Assembly: GCF_002251795.1 (NCBI RefSeq)
Contig: NZ_NOXU01000031.1
Location: 372,001 to 436,000, forward strand
From: Niveispirillum lacus
GTDB lineage: Bacteria; Pseudomonadota; Alphaproteobacteria; Azospirillales; Azospirillaceae
DNA length: 64,000 nucleotides
Direction of reading: 5' to 3'
The notes beneath the pieces are model-generated. The model worked only from the letters and a program-made list of their open reading frames with translations, had not been told where the DNA came from and ran no database searches. This document shows positions 1 through 9,419 of this stretch, in pieces. Numbering within the stretch: the stretch's first letter is position 1; every line of letters starts with the position of its first letter. Position numbers and translations under genes: made by a program.

Positions 1-310
1 TGTCGCTGGGTTTCCGTGTCATCGGCGATTACGGGATCGTCCTGCTGGGATAGGGCACTTTGAGGATGGACAAGTGCTAAATGAGGCCTGTTTCGTCCAT
101 CCCGTCAATCCGACCACCCGTTTGGCCATGCGGCCATTCAGGGGGAAGGGGTATAGGGTCGATGAAACTCGAACCAGTTCGCTGTTATCCACAGGCTGTG
201 AATCACGGGGCAACCTGGGGATGGATGTCGGCGTGCATGGTATTTTGGCTATAGGCTGGGCTATGCTCCCCGGCTGACTAGCGCCCGAAGCCTTTGAGAT
301 ATCAGCCCCG
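1..310. other. Left-edge non-coding region upstream of dnaG
   Basis: No convincing complete gene is seen here. A plus-strand reading frame open from the window edge ends at a TAG at 51-53 and reads SLGFRVIGDYGIVLLG. It could be the last codons of a gene starting outside the window, but it is too short to identify. The rest is GC-rich and precedes dnaG. It contains one perfect DnaA box (185-193). Confidence 0.5.
185..193 (+). promoter_or_regulatory. Perfect DnaA box upstream of dnaG
   Basis: TTATCCACA matches the strongest E. coli-type DnaA box (TTATNCACA) exactly. It lies 118 bp before the primase start codon. A single 9-mer can occur by chance, so a role in coupling primase expression to DnaA is only an inference. 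Confidence 0.35.
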
Positions 311-2191
311 ATGGCCTTGCCACCGCAGTTCCTGGAAGAGTTGCGTTCCCGCCTTTCCGTATCGGAAGTGGTGATGAAACGCATGCGCCTTCAGCGCGCT
401 GGCCGCGAGTTCAAAGCCCCGTGCCCCTTCCATAATGAGAAGACGCCCAGCTTCTACGTCAACGACCAGAAGAACTTCTTTCATTGCTTCGGCTGCGGCG
501 CCCATGGTGACCAGATCGGGTTTGTCATGCGCCATGACAACCTGTCCTTCATGGAAGCCGTGGAGCATCTGGCGGGTGAAGCGGGCTTGCAAGTGCCGCA
601 GGCCAGCCCCCAGGAACGCCAGCAATATGAGCGGCAGAAGTCGCTCTATGATCTCGTTGAGCGCGCCACAAAATACTATGAGCGCGAGCTGTTCAGCCCC
701 AGCGGGCGCAATGCGCTGGATTATCTGCGTCGGCGCGGCCTGGATGATGAGGGGATCGCCCGCTTCCGCCTCGGCTATGCCCCGCAGGAGGGCGGGCCGC
801 TGCGCGCACTGCTGCTGGAGGCGGGGTACAGCGAGGCCGACATGGTGGAGGTCGGCCTGTTCAAGCGGGCGGAGCCGGGTCGTCCCCTCCGCAATTTTTT
901 CTGGAACCGGGTCATGTTCCCCGTCACCGACCGGCGGGGACAGGTAGTGGCGTTTGGCGGGCGCATTCTGGAGGGCGATGGGCCCAAATATATCAATTCC
1001 GCCGAGAACCCCCTGTTCCACAAGGGCAACCTGCTGTACGGCATGTCGCGCGCTCGGCAGGCGGCCGCCGATGGCCAGCGTCTGATCGTCACTGAAGGCT
1101 ATATGGACGTGATCTCCTGCGTTCAGGCCGGATTCGCGGGAGCGGTGGCACCGTTGGGCACGGCCATGACGGAGACCCAGATCCAGGTGCTGTGGAAACT
1201 AGCACCCGAGGGGCAGCGCAACCCCATCCTGTGCTTTGATGGCGACAATGCCGGAAGGCGGGCGGCACAGCGGGCCGTAGACCGGGTACTGCCCATCCTG
1301 GTGCCTGACGCCACTGTCCGCATCGCCTTCATGCCCGACAAGGAGGACCCCGATAGCCTGATCCGAACGGGCGGGCCGGATGCCTTCAGCACCATCCTGG
1401 ACCGCGCCCTGTCGCTGGAGGATTTCATCTGGGAGATGGTGCGCCAGGGTGAGGACCCGAAGACGGCCGATGGCCGCCTGCGGATCGAGACCGGCATCAA
1501 CCAGATGATGGAGAAGGTCGCCGATAAATCGGTGCAGTACAGCTACCGCTCTGTTCTGCGTGAAAAACTGCGCGCTGCCATCCGGGCCGGTGGGGGCGGG
1601 TTTAGCGGGGCAGGGGGAGATCGGGGCGGAGCACGTTCGCGCCGCCTTCAGCCTGGTGACATTCCGGTCAGTCCCAAATGGGACAGCCGTTTCAGCGGGG
1701 TCCGCACGTCCGGCACCTTGCGCACGGACCCGCGCCGGCGGGAACGCTATCTGCTGCTGGCCATCGTGCATCATCCCGAACTTTTTCAGGATGTGGGAGA
1801 GACGCTGGCGGGTGCGGAATTCGCTGATGACGAGATGGACGCGCTGCGCCAAGCGATTGTCGCATGCCTGACGGCCGAATCAGCACTTGACGCCGAGGCT
1901 CTGAGACGCCACCTGTCTGGTCGTGGTTTTTCCGAGACGCTGGACAGTCTGCTGAGTGCGGACATGCCGAAATTCGCGCAACCAGGAGCGTCGTTCGAAA
2001 CCGCAAAGAGTGGCTGGCAGGAGGTTTGGCTGAGTTCCGAGGATGGGTTGCTTCAACGCGAGCTGCGCGATGCCGAACGACGGTTTGCCGAGACATTCAG
2101 CGAGGATGATCTGGCAAGATTACGCGCACTGCAACGAGAGCTGCTGATTCTCCGGGGCCACGCCGACGGCCTGATGGAAAGGGACGGGTGA
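311..2191 (+). CDS. dnaG: DNA primase DnaG
   Basis: DnaG makes the short RNA primers for leading- and lagging-strand replication and works with DnaB helicase. The 626-residue protein has the usual family length. The CHC2 zinc-binding domain shows C38, H41, C59 and C62 (CPFH and CFGC). A catalytic core follows. The TOPRIM domain has E262 in IVTEGYMD and the metal-binding DGD in LCFDGDNAGR near residue 310. The C-terminal third is the DnaB-interacting region, preceded by a Gly/Arg-rich linker near residues 430-455. The ATG at 311 gives the expected N-terminus (MALPPQFLEELR). The sigma-70 gene rpoD follows on the same strand, the common dnaG-rpoD arrangement. No rpsU gene is seen upstream. Confidence 0.97.
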   Translation: MALPPQFLEELRSRLSVSEVVMKRMRLQRAGREFKAPCPFHNEKTPSFYVNDQKNFFHCFGCGAHGDQIGFVMRHDNLSFMEAVEHLAGEAGLQVPQASPQERQQYERQKSLYDLVERATKYYERELFSPSGRNALDYLRRRGLDDEGIARFRLGYAPQEGGPLRALLLEAGYSEADMVEVGLFKRAEPGRPLRNFFWNRVMFPVTDRRGQVVAFGGRILEGDGPKYINSAENPLFHKGNLLYGMSRARQAAADGQRLIVTEGYMDVISCVQAGFAGAVAPLGTAMTETQIQVLWKLAPEGQRNPILCFDGDNAGRRAAQRAVDRVLPILVPDATVRIAFMPDKEDPDSLIRTGGPDAFSTILDRALSLEDFIWEMVRQGEDPKTADGRLRIETGINQMMEKVADKSVQYSYRSVLREKLRAAIRAGGGGFSGAGGDRGGARSRRLQPGDIPVSPKWDSRFSGVRTSGTLRTDPRRRERYLLLAIVHHPELFQDVGETLAGAEFADDEMDALRQAIVACLTAESALDAEALRRHLSGRGFSETLDSLLSADMPKFAQPGASFETAKSGWQEVWLSSEDGLLQRELRDAERRFAETFSEDDLARLRALQRELLILRGHADGLMERDG

Positions 2192-2240
2192 TGGACGGGC
2201 GGCCGATCAATCGGGCGTCGTGCGACGCTGTTGTCCTACA

Positions 2241-2266
2241 AAACTGTGTCTTGGCGAACACAGTTT
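2241..2266. promoter_or_regulatory. 9-bp inverted repeat in the dnaG-rpoD spacer
   Basis: AAACTGTGT (2241-2249) and ACACAGTTT (2258-2266) are perfect inverted arms with an 8-nt loop. They lie in the 190-bp gap between the dnaG stop and the likely rpoD start. No U-tract follows, so it is not a standard intrinsic terminator. It may be an operator or an RNA hairpin in the rpoD leader, but nothing here decides between them. Confidence 0.3.
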
Positions 2267-2383
2267 CTGGCCGCTTACCCATGTTATAGCCAGGAAGAGT
2301 TTCGACGGATGACCGGGCCCTTGCCCGAGTCGTCCATTTGCGTTTACCGGTGGCAGCCTGAAGAGTGCGGGGGCAGCGAACGA

Positions 2384-4327
2384 ATGGCGACGAAAGCGGC
2401 GCAGACGGCAGAAGTGTCGGAGCAGCGGGAAGAGGAAGCCAATGGCCCTCTGATGGACGGCATGGCCATTGCCGTCAAAAAGATGATCGCGCGTGGGAAA
2501 GAACGCGGATACGTCACCTATGACGAACTGAACGCGGCCCTGCCGCCGGACAGTTCGTCCTCTGAACAGATTGAAGACACGATGGCCTTGTTGTCCGAAA
2601 TGGGCATCAATGTTGTCGAGGCCGAAGAAGCTGACGAAAGCAGTGGTGGCGAGGGCGAGGGCGAAGGCCGTCAGTCCGGTAATCTGGACGACGACGATAT
2701 CGGCCGTACCGACGATCCGGTGCGCATGTATTTGCGCGAAATGGGGTCGGTGGAACTGCTGAGCCGCGAGGGCGAAATCGCCATCGCCAAGCGCATCGAG
2801 GCCGGTCGTGAGATGATGATCGGCGCGATCTGTGAATCGCCGCTGACCATCCAGGCCATCATCGAATGGCATCAGTCGCTGCAAGATGGCAAAATGCTGC
2901 TGCGCGACATTATTGATCTGGATGCCTCCTACGGTGTTGACCCGGAAGCCGGTGAGTTGCCGCCCGAAGCGCTGGACGGTCCCGCCGTCGAGCGTGAGGA
3001 AGAGGAAGGTGAGCGCCCCGAGGGTGAAGGTGCGGTTGCCGGTGAGAGCGAGGAGGAAGGCAATGTCTCCCTCTCCGCCATGGAAGCCGAGTTGAAGCCA
3101 AAGGTTCTGGAGACCTTCGGCAAGATCGAAGAGACCTATGAGCGCCTGCATAAATTGCAGGAAGAGCGCCTGAACCTGCTGCAGAGCGGACAGGATCTGC
3201 CCAAAGGGTCAGACAAGAAGTACGATAAAGTGAAGGCCGAACTGACCGAACTGGTCAATTCCGTGCGCCTGAACAACGGTCGTATTGAGCAGTTGGTCGA
3301 GCAGCTCTACGCCCTGAACCGCAAGCTGTTGGGCTTTGAGGGCCGTCTGCTGCGTCTGGCCACCGATTGCCGGGTGAAGCGCGAGGATTTCCTGCAGCAC
3401 TATTACGGGTCGGAGTTGGATCCGAAATGGTTGGATCGCTGCAAAAGCATCTCCAAGGCCTGGGCCAAGTTCGCCGAGCGTTCGTCCTATGAGGTGGGCC
3501 GCGTCCGCGAGAGCATCGCGGAAGTGTCCAGCCAGGCCCGTCTACCCATTGGTGAATTCCGCCGCATCGTTTCGACCGTGCAGAAGGGTGAGAAGGAAGC
3601 CAGCCGGGCCAAGAAGGAGATGGTGGAGGCCAACCTGCGCCTCGTTATCTCCATCGCCAAGAAGTACACGAACCGCGGCTTGCAGTTCCTGGACCTGATC
3701 CAGGAAGGCAATATCGGCCTGATGAAGGCCGTGGATAAGTTCGAGTATCGGCGCGGCTACAAGTTCTCCACCTATGCCACCTGGTGGATCCGGCAGGCCA
3801 TCACACGGTCGATTGCCGACCAGGCCCGCACCATCCGTATTCCCGTGCACATGATCGAAACGATCAACAAGCTGGTGCGCACCAGCCGCCAGATGCTGCA
3901 TGAGATCGGGCGCGAGCCGACGCCGGAGGAACTGGCCGAGCGGTTGATGATGCCGCTGGAAAAGGTTCGCAAGGTCCTGAAAATTGCCAAGGAGCCGATC
4001 AGCCTTGAGACGCCGATCGGTGACGAGGAGGATAGCCATCTGGGTGATTTCATCGAGGATAAGAACGCCGTTCTGCCCCTCGATGCCGCCATCCAGGCCA
4101 ATCTGCGCGAAACCACGACCCGTATACTGGCCACGCTGACGGCCCGTGAAGAGCGCGTGCTGCGCATGCGTTTTGGCATCGGCATGAACACAGATCACAC
4201 GCTGGAAGAGGTGGGTCAGCAGTTCAGCGTGACGCGCGAGCGTATCCGCCAGATCGAGGCCAAGGCTCTTCGCAAGCTGAAGCACCCGTCCCGGAGCCGC
4301 AAGCTGCGCAGCTTCCTGGATACGTGA
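2384..4327 (+). CDS. rpoD: RNA polymerase primary sigma factor RpoD (sigma-70)
   Basis: The housekeeping sigma factor recruits core RNA polymerase to -35/-10 promoters. From the ATG at 2384 it is 647 residues and starts [11 protein letters not shown], the typical alphaproteobacterial start. A longer open frame reaches back to 2231, but its N-terminus is atypical. Visible parts are region 1.1 ([13 protein letters not shown]), region 1.2 ([22 protein letters not shown]), a long acidic non-conserved insert, region 2 with [18 protein letters not shown] and [12 protein letters not shown], region 3, and the region 4.2 helix-turn-helix ([20 protein letters not shown]) ending LRSFLD. A strong intrinsic terminator lies 19 bp after the stop. 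Confidence 0.97.
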   Translation: MATKAAQTAEVSEQREEEANGPLMDGMAIAVKKMIARGKERGYVTYDELNAALPPDSSSSEQIEDTMALLSEMGINVVEAEEADESSGGEGEGEGRQSGNLDDDDIGRTDDPVRMYLREMGSVELLSREGEIAIAKRIEAGREMMIGAICESPLTIQAIIEWHQSLQDGKMLLRDIIDLDASYGVDPEAGELPPEALDGPAVEREEEEGERPEGEGAVAGESEEEGNVSLSAMEAELKPKVLETFGKIEETYERLHKLQEERLNLLQSGQDLPKGSDKKYDKVKAELTELVNSVRLNNGRIEQLVEQLYALNRKLLGFEGRLLRLATDCRVKREDFLQHYYGSELDPKWLDRCKSISKAWAKFAERSSYEVGRVRESIAEVSSQARLPIGEFRRIVSTVQKGEKEASRAKKEMVEANLRLVISIAKKYTNRGLQFLDLIQEGNIGLMKAVDKFEYRRGYKFSTYATWWIRQAITRSIADQARTIRIPVHMIETINKLVRTSRQMLHEIGREPTPEELAERLMMPLEKVRKVLKIAKEPISLETPIGDEEDSHLGDFIEDKNAVLPLDAAIQANLRETTTRILATLTAREERVLRMRFGIGMNTDHTLEEVGQQFSVTRERIRQIEAKALRKLKHPSRSRKLRSFLDT

Positions 4328-4345
4328 TCCGGGTCAGTCCCAACG

Positions 4346-4380
4346 AAAAGGCCGGCCTACAACGCCGGCCTTTTTTGTTG
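4346..4380 (+). terminator. Intrinsic terminator of rpoD
   Basis: The arms AAAAGGCCGGC (4346-4356) and GCCGGCCTTTT (4364-4374) are perfectly complementary over 11 bp with a 7-nt loop, followed by a T-rich run. The A-rich upstream side means it could also stop transcription arriving from the minus strand. Confidence 0.9.
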
Positions 4381-4399
4381 GGTCTGAAACCGCGCGGGT

Positions 4400-4699
4400 T
4401 TACCGTCGCGTCCGTGGTTCGATTGCCTTATGAAGTAATCAGATCCCATCGACATGGCCATCAGCGCCCAGGCGGTAGAATACCCGAAACAACCGCACCG
4501 GCAGGCAGCAATGCCCGGGTCTGACAAAGTCGTCACCAGATCCAAGCAGCGGATGTTCGGTCAGCCATTCGCAGGCGGCTCGGGTCAGGCGTAGGCAGCG
4601 TTCTGCCTGCGCCTTTCCCCCAATGTCCAACGCGGCTTCCCGATGTCGGAATGCTTGCCATATCGGCACCAATATCGCCGGTTGCGTGGGTGCAGATAA
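4400..4699 (-). pseudogene. Degraded ParE/RelE-type toxin gene
   Basis: The minus-strand frame reads like the middle and end of a ParE-family plasmid-stabilisation toxin. It has the family landmarks GKAQAERCLRLTRAACEWL, EHPLLG, DDFVRPG, and RVFYRLGADGHVDGI. The frame then hits TGA (4439-4441) exactly where the family has an Arg codon before L-L/V-H, and continues LLHKAIEPRTRR to a TAA at 4400-4402. A single CGA-to-TGA change would explain the internal stop. The N-terminus is also abnormal: the usual first beta strand and helix are missing or scrambled, and only TTG starts are available. No antitoxin gene is seen beside it. It lies between the rpoD terminator and the fliG stop and touches the fliG stop codon. 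A functional truncated 77-residue product cannot be ruled out but is unlikely. Confidence 0.6.
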
Positions 4700-5722
4700 T
4701 CAATAAACCAACTCGTCCTCGCCCTTGCCGCTGGCGATAACGATTTCGCCGCGCGCGGCCATGTCCTTGGTCAGCTGCACCATGTACATCTGCGCCTCGT
4801 CCACATCACGCAGGCGGACCGGGCCCATAGCGCCCATATCCTCGCGCATGATCTTAGCGGCGCGTTCGGACATATTGGTGAAGAACAAGTCCTTCAGCGT
4901 GTCCGACGCACCCTTCAGCGCGGTGGCCAGCTTTTGCTTGTCGACCGAGCGCAACAGGGTCTGGATGCCGCTGGGGTCCAGCTTGGACAGATCCTCGAAG
5001 GTGAACATCAGGGCGCGGATACGTTCCGCGCTGTCGCGGTTGCGTTCTTCCAGGGCGGCGATGAAGCGGCTTTCGGTGTTGCGGTCAAAGCTGTTGAAGA
5101 TTTCCGCCATCATCTCGTGTGCGTCGCGGCGGTTGGTGCGGGCCAGGTTCGACATGAATTCGGTGCGCAGGGTGCGCTCGATATCGTCGATAACTTCCTT
5201 CTGCACCGCCTCCATGCGCAGCATACGCATGATGACTTCCATCGCAAAGCTTTCGGGCAGAAGTTGGAGCACGCGGCCGGCATGGTCGCCCTTGATCTTG
5301 GACATGATCACGGCGACGGTCTGCGGATATTCATTCTTCAGGTAGTTGGCGAGCACCTGCTCGTTCACATTGGTCAGCTTGTCCCACATGGTACGACCGG
5401 CAGGACCACGGATTTCCTCCATGATCTGGTCGACCTTGTCCTTGGGCAGGACCTTGGTCAGCAGTCGTTCGGTGCTGTCGAACGAACCGACCAGCGACCC
5501 AGTGGAACTGATCTGCTCTGCGAACTCCACGAACAGGCGTTCAACCAGATTGGAACTGACCGAGCCCAGGTTGGCCATGGTCTGGGACAGTTCCTTGATC
5601 TCGTCGTCGCCCATCAGGGCGAACAGCTTCGATGCGATTTCCTCGCCCAGCGCCAGCATCAGGATGGAGGCCTTTTCAGGCCCCGTCAGGCCACGATAAT
5701 CCTCACGAACGCGCATCGCCAT
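4700..5722 (-). CDS. fliG: Flagellar motor switch protein FliG
   Basis: FliG forms the rotor ring of the flagellar C-ring. It couples stator contact to rotation and switching through FliF, FliM and the Mot proteins. From the ATG at 5722 the protein has 340 residues, the normal length. A GGAG lies 8 nt upstream, which favours this start over the in-frame upstream codons that reach 5773. The N-terminal domain ([17 protein letters not shown]) is followed by the middle armadillo domain with [13 protein letters not shown] (EHPQ-type motif, His replaced by Tyr). The C-terminal domain carries the charged torque helix near TFEDLSKLD and [12 protein letters not shown]. No other flagellar gene is in the window, so it appears detached from the main flagellar clusters. 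Confidence 0.95.
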   Translation of the reverse strand: MAMRVREDYRGLTGPEKASILMLALGEEIASKLFALMGDDEIKELSQTMANLGSVSSNLVERLFVEFAEQISSTGSLVGSFDSTERLLTKVLPKDKVDQIMEEIRGPAGRTMWDKLTNVNEQVLANYLKNEYPQTVAVIMSKIKGDHAGRVLQLLPESFAMEVIMRMLRMEAVQKEVIDDIERTLRTEFMSNLARTNRRDAHEMMAEIFNSFDRNTESRFIAALEERNRDSAERIRALMFTFEDLSKLDPSGIQTLLRSVDKQKLATALKGASDTLKDLFFTNMSERAAKIMREDMGAMGPVRLRDVDEAQMYMVQLTKDMAARGEIVIASGKGEDELVY

Positions 5723-5838
5723 GGCGGCCACTCCAACGCTACGAAGGCCGGCAGGAAAGGCCGGTCCACACACTTGGCGGGGAATCTAGCACACCGATTC
5801 GCCAAGGTGAATCCGTCACGTAAACGAAAGCGTACGGG

Positions 5839-6309
5839 TTACGGTCCGCCGGCCAGGGCGCGGCGCCGTTCTTCCCAGCTGACTTCATCAGCGATGGGGG
5901 AAAAGGGGGTGCGCGGCAACTCCGCCTTCATGCCAGGGCAATCACGCGGCCCGTCATAGGCGCGGCCTGCCAGATAACCGAGGGTAGACCCCACACCGGC
6001 GCCCGCCAGACCCTTGGCTGCGGTTGTCACGCTGCTGTCATTGCCATCACCTAGCGCCATGCCTGCCATCAGACCGACAGCGGCACCGATCCAGGTACCG
6101 GCCTGCGCACCTTTCTGGCTGCGGCCGGTACAGGGCGGGGGCAATCCTGCCCGTAAGCGCAAGTCCGCATCGTCCAGCGACACTACTTCACCCGGCAAGG
6201 GTGTGTCTGCCGGCAGGGGCTTAAATGTATTGGCCACCGGATCGGCGGCGGAAGCGGGCTGGACGCTCAGCAGGCAAAGGACCGTGATCGCAATACTGCC
6301 CGCTTTCAT
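5839..6309 (-). CDS. Exported glycine-zipper protein of unknown function
   Basis: The 156-residue protein begins MKAGSIAITVLCLLSVQPASAA, a clear Sec signal peptide with cleavage near ASA-AD. The mature part has a short NTFKPLPADTPLPGE segment, then a Gly/Ala-rich stretch (AGTWIGAAVGLMAGMALGDG and GLAGAGVGSTLGYLAGRAYDG) typical of glycine-zipper envelope proteins that insert into or span membranes. Two cysteines (CTGR and DCPG) flank it. The start is chosen at the signal peptide; a longer frame reaches 6405 but overlaps the upstream gene. It is four bases downstream of the next minus-strand gene, so the two are probably cotranscribed. Its function is unknown. Confidence 0.7.
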   Translation of the reverse strand: MKAGSIAITVLCLLSVQPASAADPVANTFKPLPADTPLPGEVVSLDDADLRLRAGLPPPCTGRSQKGAQAGTWIGAAVGLMAGMALGDGNDSSVTTAAKGLAGAGVGSTLGYLAGRAYDGPRDCPGMKAELPRTPFSPIADEVSWEERRRALAGGP

Positions 6310-6313
6310 GATG

Positions 6314-6832
6314 TCACCGGCGTCCGTCCCAGAATTCCAGCGGCGCTGATACCGACGGAGCGCCCAGGATGTTGCCGCCATACTTATGGCGCAGGAAACT
6401 TTCATTATAATTCAGGCGCGGCGTGCCATAGGAATAGCCATACGGCGTGTAGTAGCCGCGATTATTGGAATAGAACGGCTCCGCGTCGTAACCGATCTGA
6501 CCGTCGCCCAGCAACTGGTTCGACCGGCGGGCACCATAGCCGCTGCTGAAGGATGGCATGTTGCCACTCACAGACAGGCTGAAGCCATCGGGTGCGCGCG
6601 GGGTGCTTTGACCAGACAGCGCCAGGGCTGCGGCAACGCTTGCCTCTGTTCCCGGGCGGGCAAAGGCCTGGGCGGCGGCACGTTCGCCGGGGGTCACGTC
6701 GCGGGTGATCGGCTTGAAGGTATTCACGGGCTTGCCCGCCTCCTCCGCCAGGGCCGGTGCCGATATCGGCAGAACCACCAGCAGGGCGGCGATACCGGCA
6801 GCGCGGGTGTGACGGGTGGCAGCGTTACGCAT
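6314..6832 (-). CDS. Exported protein with NTFKPI motif, unknown function
   Basis: From the ATG at 6832, with GGAGAG 7 nt upstream, this 172-residue protein starts with a Sec signal peptide (AAGIAALLVVLPISAPALAEE). The mature N-terminus reads GKPVNTFKPITRDVTPGERA, which matches the mature N-terminus of the next gene (ANTFKPLPADTPLPGE). The C-terminal half is rich in Tyr, Gly, Asn and Ser (NNRGYYTPYGYSYGTPRLNY) and looks disordered or surface-exposed. It ends EFWDGRR. It is the first gene of a two-gene minus-strand operon. No family was recognised. Confidence 0.7.
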   Translation of the reverse strand: MRNAATRHTRAAGIAALLVVLPISAPALAEEAGKPVNTFKPITRDVTPGERAAAQAFARPGTEASVAAALALSGQSTPRAPDGFSLSVSGNMPSFSSGYGARRSNQLLGDGQIGYDAEPFYSNNRGYYTPYGYSYGTPRLNYNESFLRHKYGGNILGAPSVSAPLEFWDGRR

Positions 6833-7158
6833 CGCAATTCTCTCCACTGCCGGGGCGGGGCCTGTCCAGAAGACCGGGCCTACGCCGCAATCGGGGGAAC
6901 CGGGCCGTCCCACGGACGCCCGTATCATGGCCATAAGGTCATGCGTTGCGGCGTCCACGTCAAGGGGGCTGAGGGCACGGTTGCCCAGAAACACCCTTTT
7001 CCGTAGAAGGCGTCATCAGAAAGTGAACAACGATCAAGGCTGAATTATGGCGGCACCCGGCATGGCAGACGAGGACGAGCTCCGGGCGGGCCAGGGTGGC
7101 GGGCGGGCTTTTCACCATGCTAGGGTGCCCCGGCGATGCCTGAGAACCTGATCCCTCT

Positions 7159-8436
7159 ATGCTGTATAGCCTTTATCGCGGCCTGACGCATCTGGCCGGT
7201 CCTGCCGTCCGTCGGATCTTGGACCGGCGCGCTGCGCGCGGCAAGGAGGACCCGGCCCGTCGGCATGAACGGCTGGGCCGACCAGTGCTGCCCCGCCCGC
7301 CCGCAGGGCTGATCTGGGTCCATGCAGCATCCGTGGGAGAGGCCCTGGCGGTCTTGCCGCTGGTCGACCGGCTGCTGTTGTTGGGGCCGCACCTTCAGGT
7401 CATGGTGACGACGGGCACAGTAACCTCTGCTGCCTTGATGGCAAGGCGGCTGCCGAGACCACGGGCCTTTCATCAGTATGTGCCGGTTGATCTGCCGGGT
7501 GCTGTGGATAGTTTTCTGGCCCATTGGCGGCCCGATCTGGTGCTGTGGGTGGAATCGGAATTCTGGCCCAATCTGCTCTCCGCCATCCGGCGGGCCGGTA
7601 TTCCCTGCGCTCTGATCAATGCCCGGCTGTCGGCCCGAAGCTTTGGCCATTGGCGGCGGCTTCCGGGGACGGCCCGGCAGTTATTGTCCGTTTTCCAAAT
7701 GGCCCTGGCCCAGACAGCGGTGGAGGCGGAACGGCTGTCCGCGCTGGGCATCGCGGATGTCCGGGCTGTGGGCAATCTGAAATATTCTGCCCCGCCCTTG
7801 CCTGCCGATCTGGCGGGGCTGGCGGCCCTGTCGGCCGCGATTGGGTCGCGCCCCGTCTGGACCGTCGCGAGCAGCCATGCGGGGGAGGAAGCGATGGCCA
7901 TCGCGGCGCAGGTGGAACTGCGTCACCGTCTTCCCGACGCCCTGCTGCTGCTGGTGCCGCGCCATCCCGACCGGGGAGGTGAGGTGGCTGATCTCCTGAA
8001 GGCGTCGGGCCTGTCCTTCGCCCGGCGCAGCGAGGGGGGGCGGCCGGGGCCCGGGCATGGGGCCTTTCTGATGGATACGCTGGGGGAGATGGGGCTGGTC
8101 TTTCGTCTGGCGCCCGTGACCGTGATGGGCGGGTCCTTCATGCCGGTTGGCGGCCATAATCCGATCGAACCCGCCCTGTTGAACAGCGCCGTCATCCATG
8201 GCCCACATATGTTCAACTTCGCGGAGGTGGTGGGAGAGATGCAGGATGCCGGCGGGGTGTTGCCTGTGTCTGGTCCCGATCAGATCCCCGATGCTGTAGC
8301 GGGTCTGCTGTCCGATCCTTTACGGCGGCAGGCGCAGGCAGAGGCGGCGCGGGCCGTGGCCCTGCGCAACGCTACCGCCATCGACCGGGTGATGGCGGCC
8401 CTGTCCCCCCTGCTGAACCGGGCGGGGGTGGGTTGA
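7159..8436 (+). CDS. waaA: 3-deoxy-D-manno-octulosonic acid transferase WaaA (KdtA)
   Basis: WaaA adds Kdo from CMP-Kdo to the lipid IVA precursor at the inner face of the inner membrane. This is the first inner-core step of LPS synthesis. The 425-residue length and the motifs WVHAASVGE (catalytic Glu region), VESEFWPNLL, NARLSARS, HPDRGGEV and the C-terminal GGSFMPVGGHNPIEPA identify the GT30 family. It is the first gene of a tightly packed operon with lpxK (sharing one base) and an LpxL-like acyltransferase, so the three lipid A steps are likely coordinately expressed. Confidence 0.96.
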   Translation: MLYSLYRGLTHLAGPAVRRILDRRAARGKEDPARRHERLGRPVLPRPPAGLIWVHAASVGEALAVLPLVDRLLLLGPHLQVMVTTGTVTSAALMARRLPRPRAFHQYVPVDLPGAVDSFLAHWRPDLVLWVESEFWPNLLSAIRRAGIPCALINARLSARSFGHWRRLPGTARQLLSVFQMALAQTAVEAERLSALGIADVRAVGNLKYSAPPLPADLAGLAALSAAIGSRPVWTVASSHAGEEAMAIAAQVELRHRLPDALLLLVPRHPDRGGEVADLLKASGLSFARRSEGGRPGPGHGAFLMDTLGEMGLVFRLAPVTVMGGSFMPVGGHNPIEPALLNSAVIHGPHMFNFAEVVGEMQDAGGVLPVSGPDQIPDAVAGLLSDPLRRQAQAEAARAVALRNATAIDRVMAALSPLLNRAGVG

Positions 8437-9419
8437 TGCGCGCTCCCGCTTTCTGGTACGCCCCGCCGGGCAGGCTTGCAACGCTGCTAACGCCCCTATC
8501 CTGGCTGTGGCGGGTGGCAGCTGTGTTGAGGTTACGGGTGCCTGTGAAGGTGCGGGTGCCGGTGCTGTGTGTGGGTAATCTGGTGGCAGGCGGCGCCGGC
8601 AAGACGCCGGTGGTGCAGGATCTGGTGGCCCGGTTGGGCGCACGCGGTGTGACCGCAGCGTCGCTGTCGCGTGGGCATGGCGGGCGGCTGCGCGGGCCGC
8701 TGCCGGTGGATCCCGCCCGGCACCACGCAGGGGATGTCGGGGATGAGCCGCTGTTGCTGGCCGCGACAGGTGCCGCCTGGATCGGGCGGGACCGCGTTGT
8801 AGCAGCCAATGCCATGGTGGAGACGGGCGTTCGCGCCATCATCCTGGATGATGGGTTCCAGAATCATGCCCTGCACAAGGACCTGTCGCTGATCGTTGTG
8901 GATGGCGGGACAGGGTTTGGCAATGGCCGCGTCATCCCGGCGGGGCCGCTGCGGGAGACGGTGTCGAACGGTCTGAGGCGCGCCGATGCGCTGGTGGTCA
9001 TCGGCGACGGGCCAGGGGTGGCGACGGTGCCGCCCTTGGCAGGGGCACTACCGGTGTTAACGGCCCGGCTTTTGCCCGATGCGGCGTCAGTGGCGGGATT
9101 GCAGGGCCGGCCCCTGCTGGCCTTTGCCGGGATCGGGCGACCGGGCAAGTTTTTCGAGACTCTGCGCGATGCCGGTCTGTCCGTGGTGGCGGAGATGGCC
9201 TTCCCCGACCATCACCCGTTCAGCGCAGCGGACCTGTCCGCCCTGTTGGCGCGGGCAGAAGCGTTGGGCGCGACGCTGGTCACGACGGAGAAGGATGCGA
9301 TGCGCCTGTCCCCCATCTGGCGGTCGCGTGTGGCGGTACTGCCAGTCTGCGTGTCGTGGGATGATCCGGCCATTGTGGAACGGCTGCTGGACCGGGTGAT
9401 GGGGGTGCGCCATGGCTGA
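8436..9419 (+). CDS. lpxK: Tetraacyldisaccharide 4'-kinase LpxK
   Basis: LpxK phosphorylates the 4' position of the lipid A disaccharide to give lipid IVA. The 327-residue protein has the Walker A GNLVAGGAGKTP, the catalytic region ILDDGFQNHALHKDLSLIVVD (in two parts), RVIPAGPLRE, and FPDHHPFSAAD with TTEKDAMRL near the C-terminus, all diagnostic. The ATG at 8436 overlaps the waaA TGA by one base. A TTG three bases earlier is the only other nearby start. Its end overlaps the next gene by 8 bases, which implies translational coupling. Confidence 0.96.
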   Translation: MRAPAFWYAPPGRLATLLTPLSWLWRVAAVLRLRVPVKVRVPVLCVGNLVAGGAGKTPVVQDLVARLGARGVTAASLSRGHGGRLRGPLPVDPARHHAGDVGDEPLLLAATGAAWIGRDRVVAANAMVETGVRAIILDDGFQNHALHKDLSLIVVDGGTGFGNGRVIPAGPLRETVSNGLRRADALVVIGDGPGVATVPPLAGALPVLTARLLPDAASVAGLQGRPLLAFAGIGRPGKFFETLRDAGLSVVAEMAFPDHHPFSAADLSALLARAEALGATLVTTEKDAMRLSPIWRSRVAVLPVCVSWDDPAIVERLLDRVMGVRHG

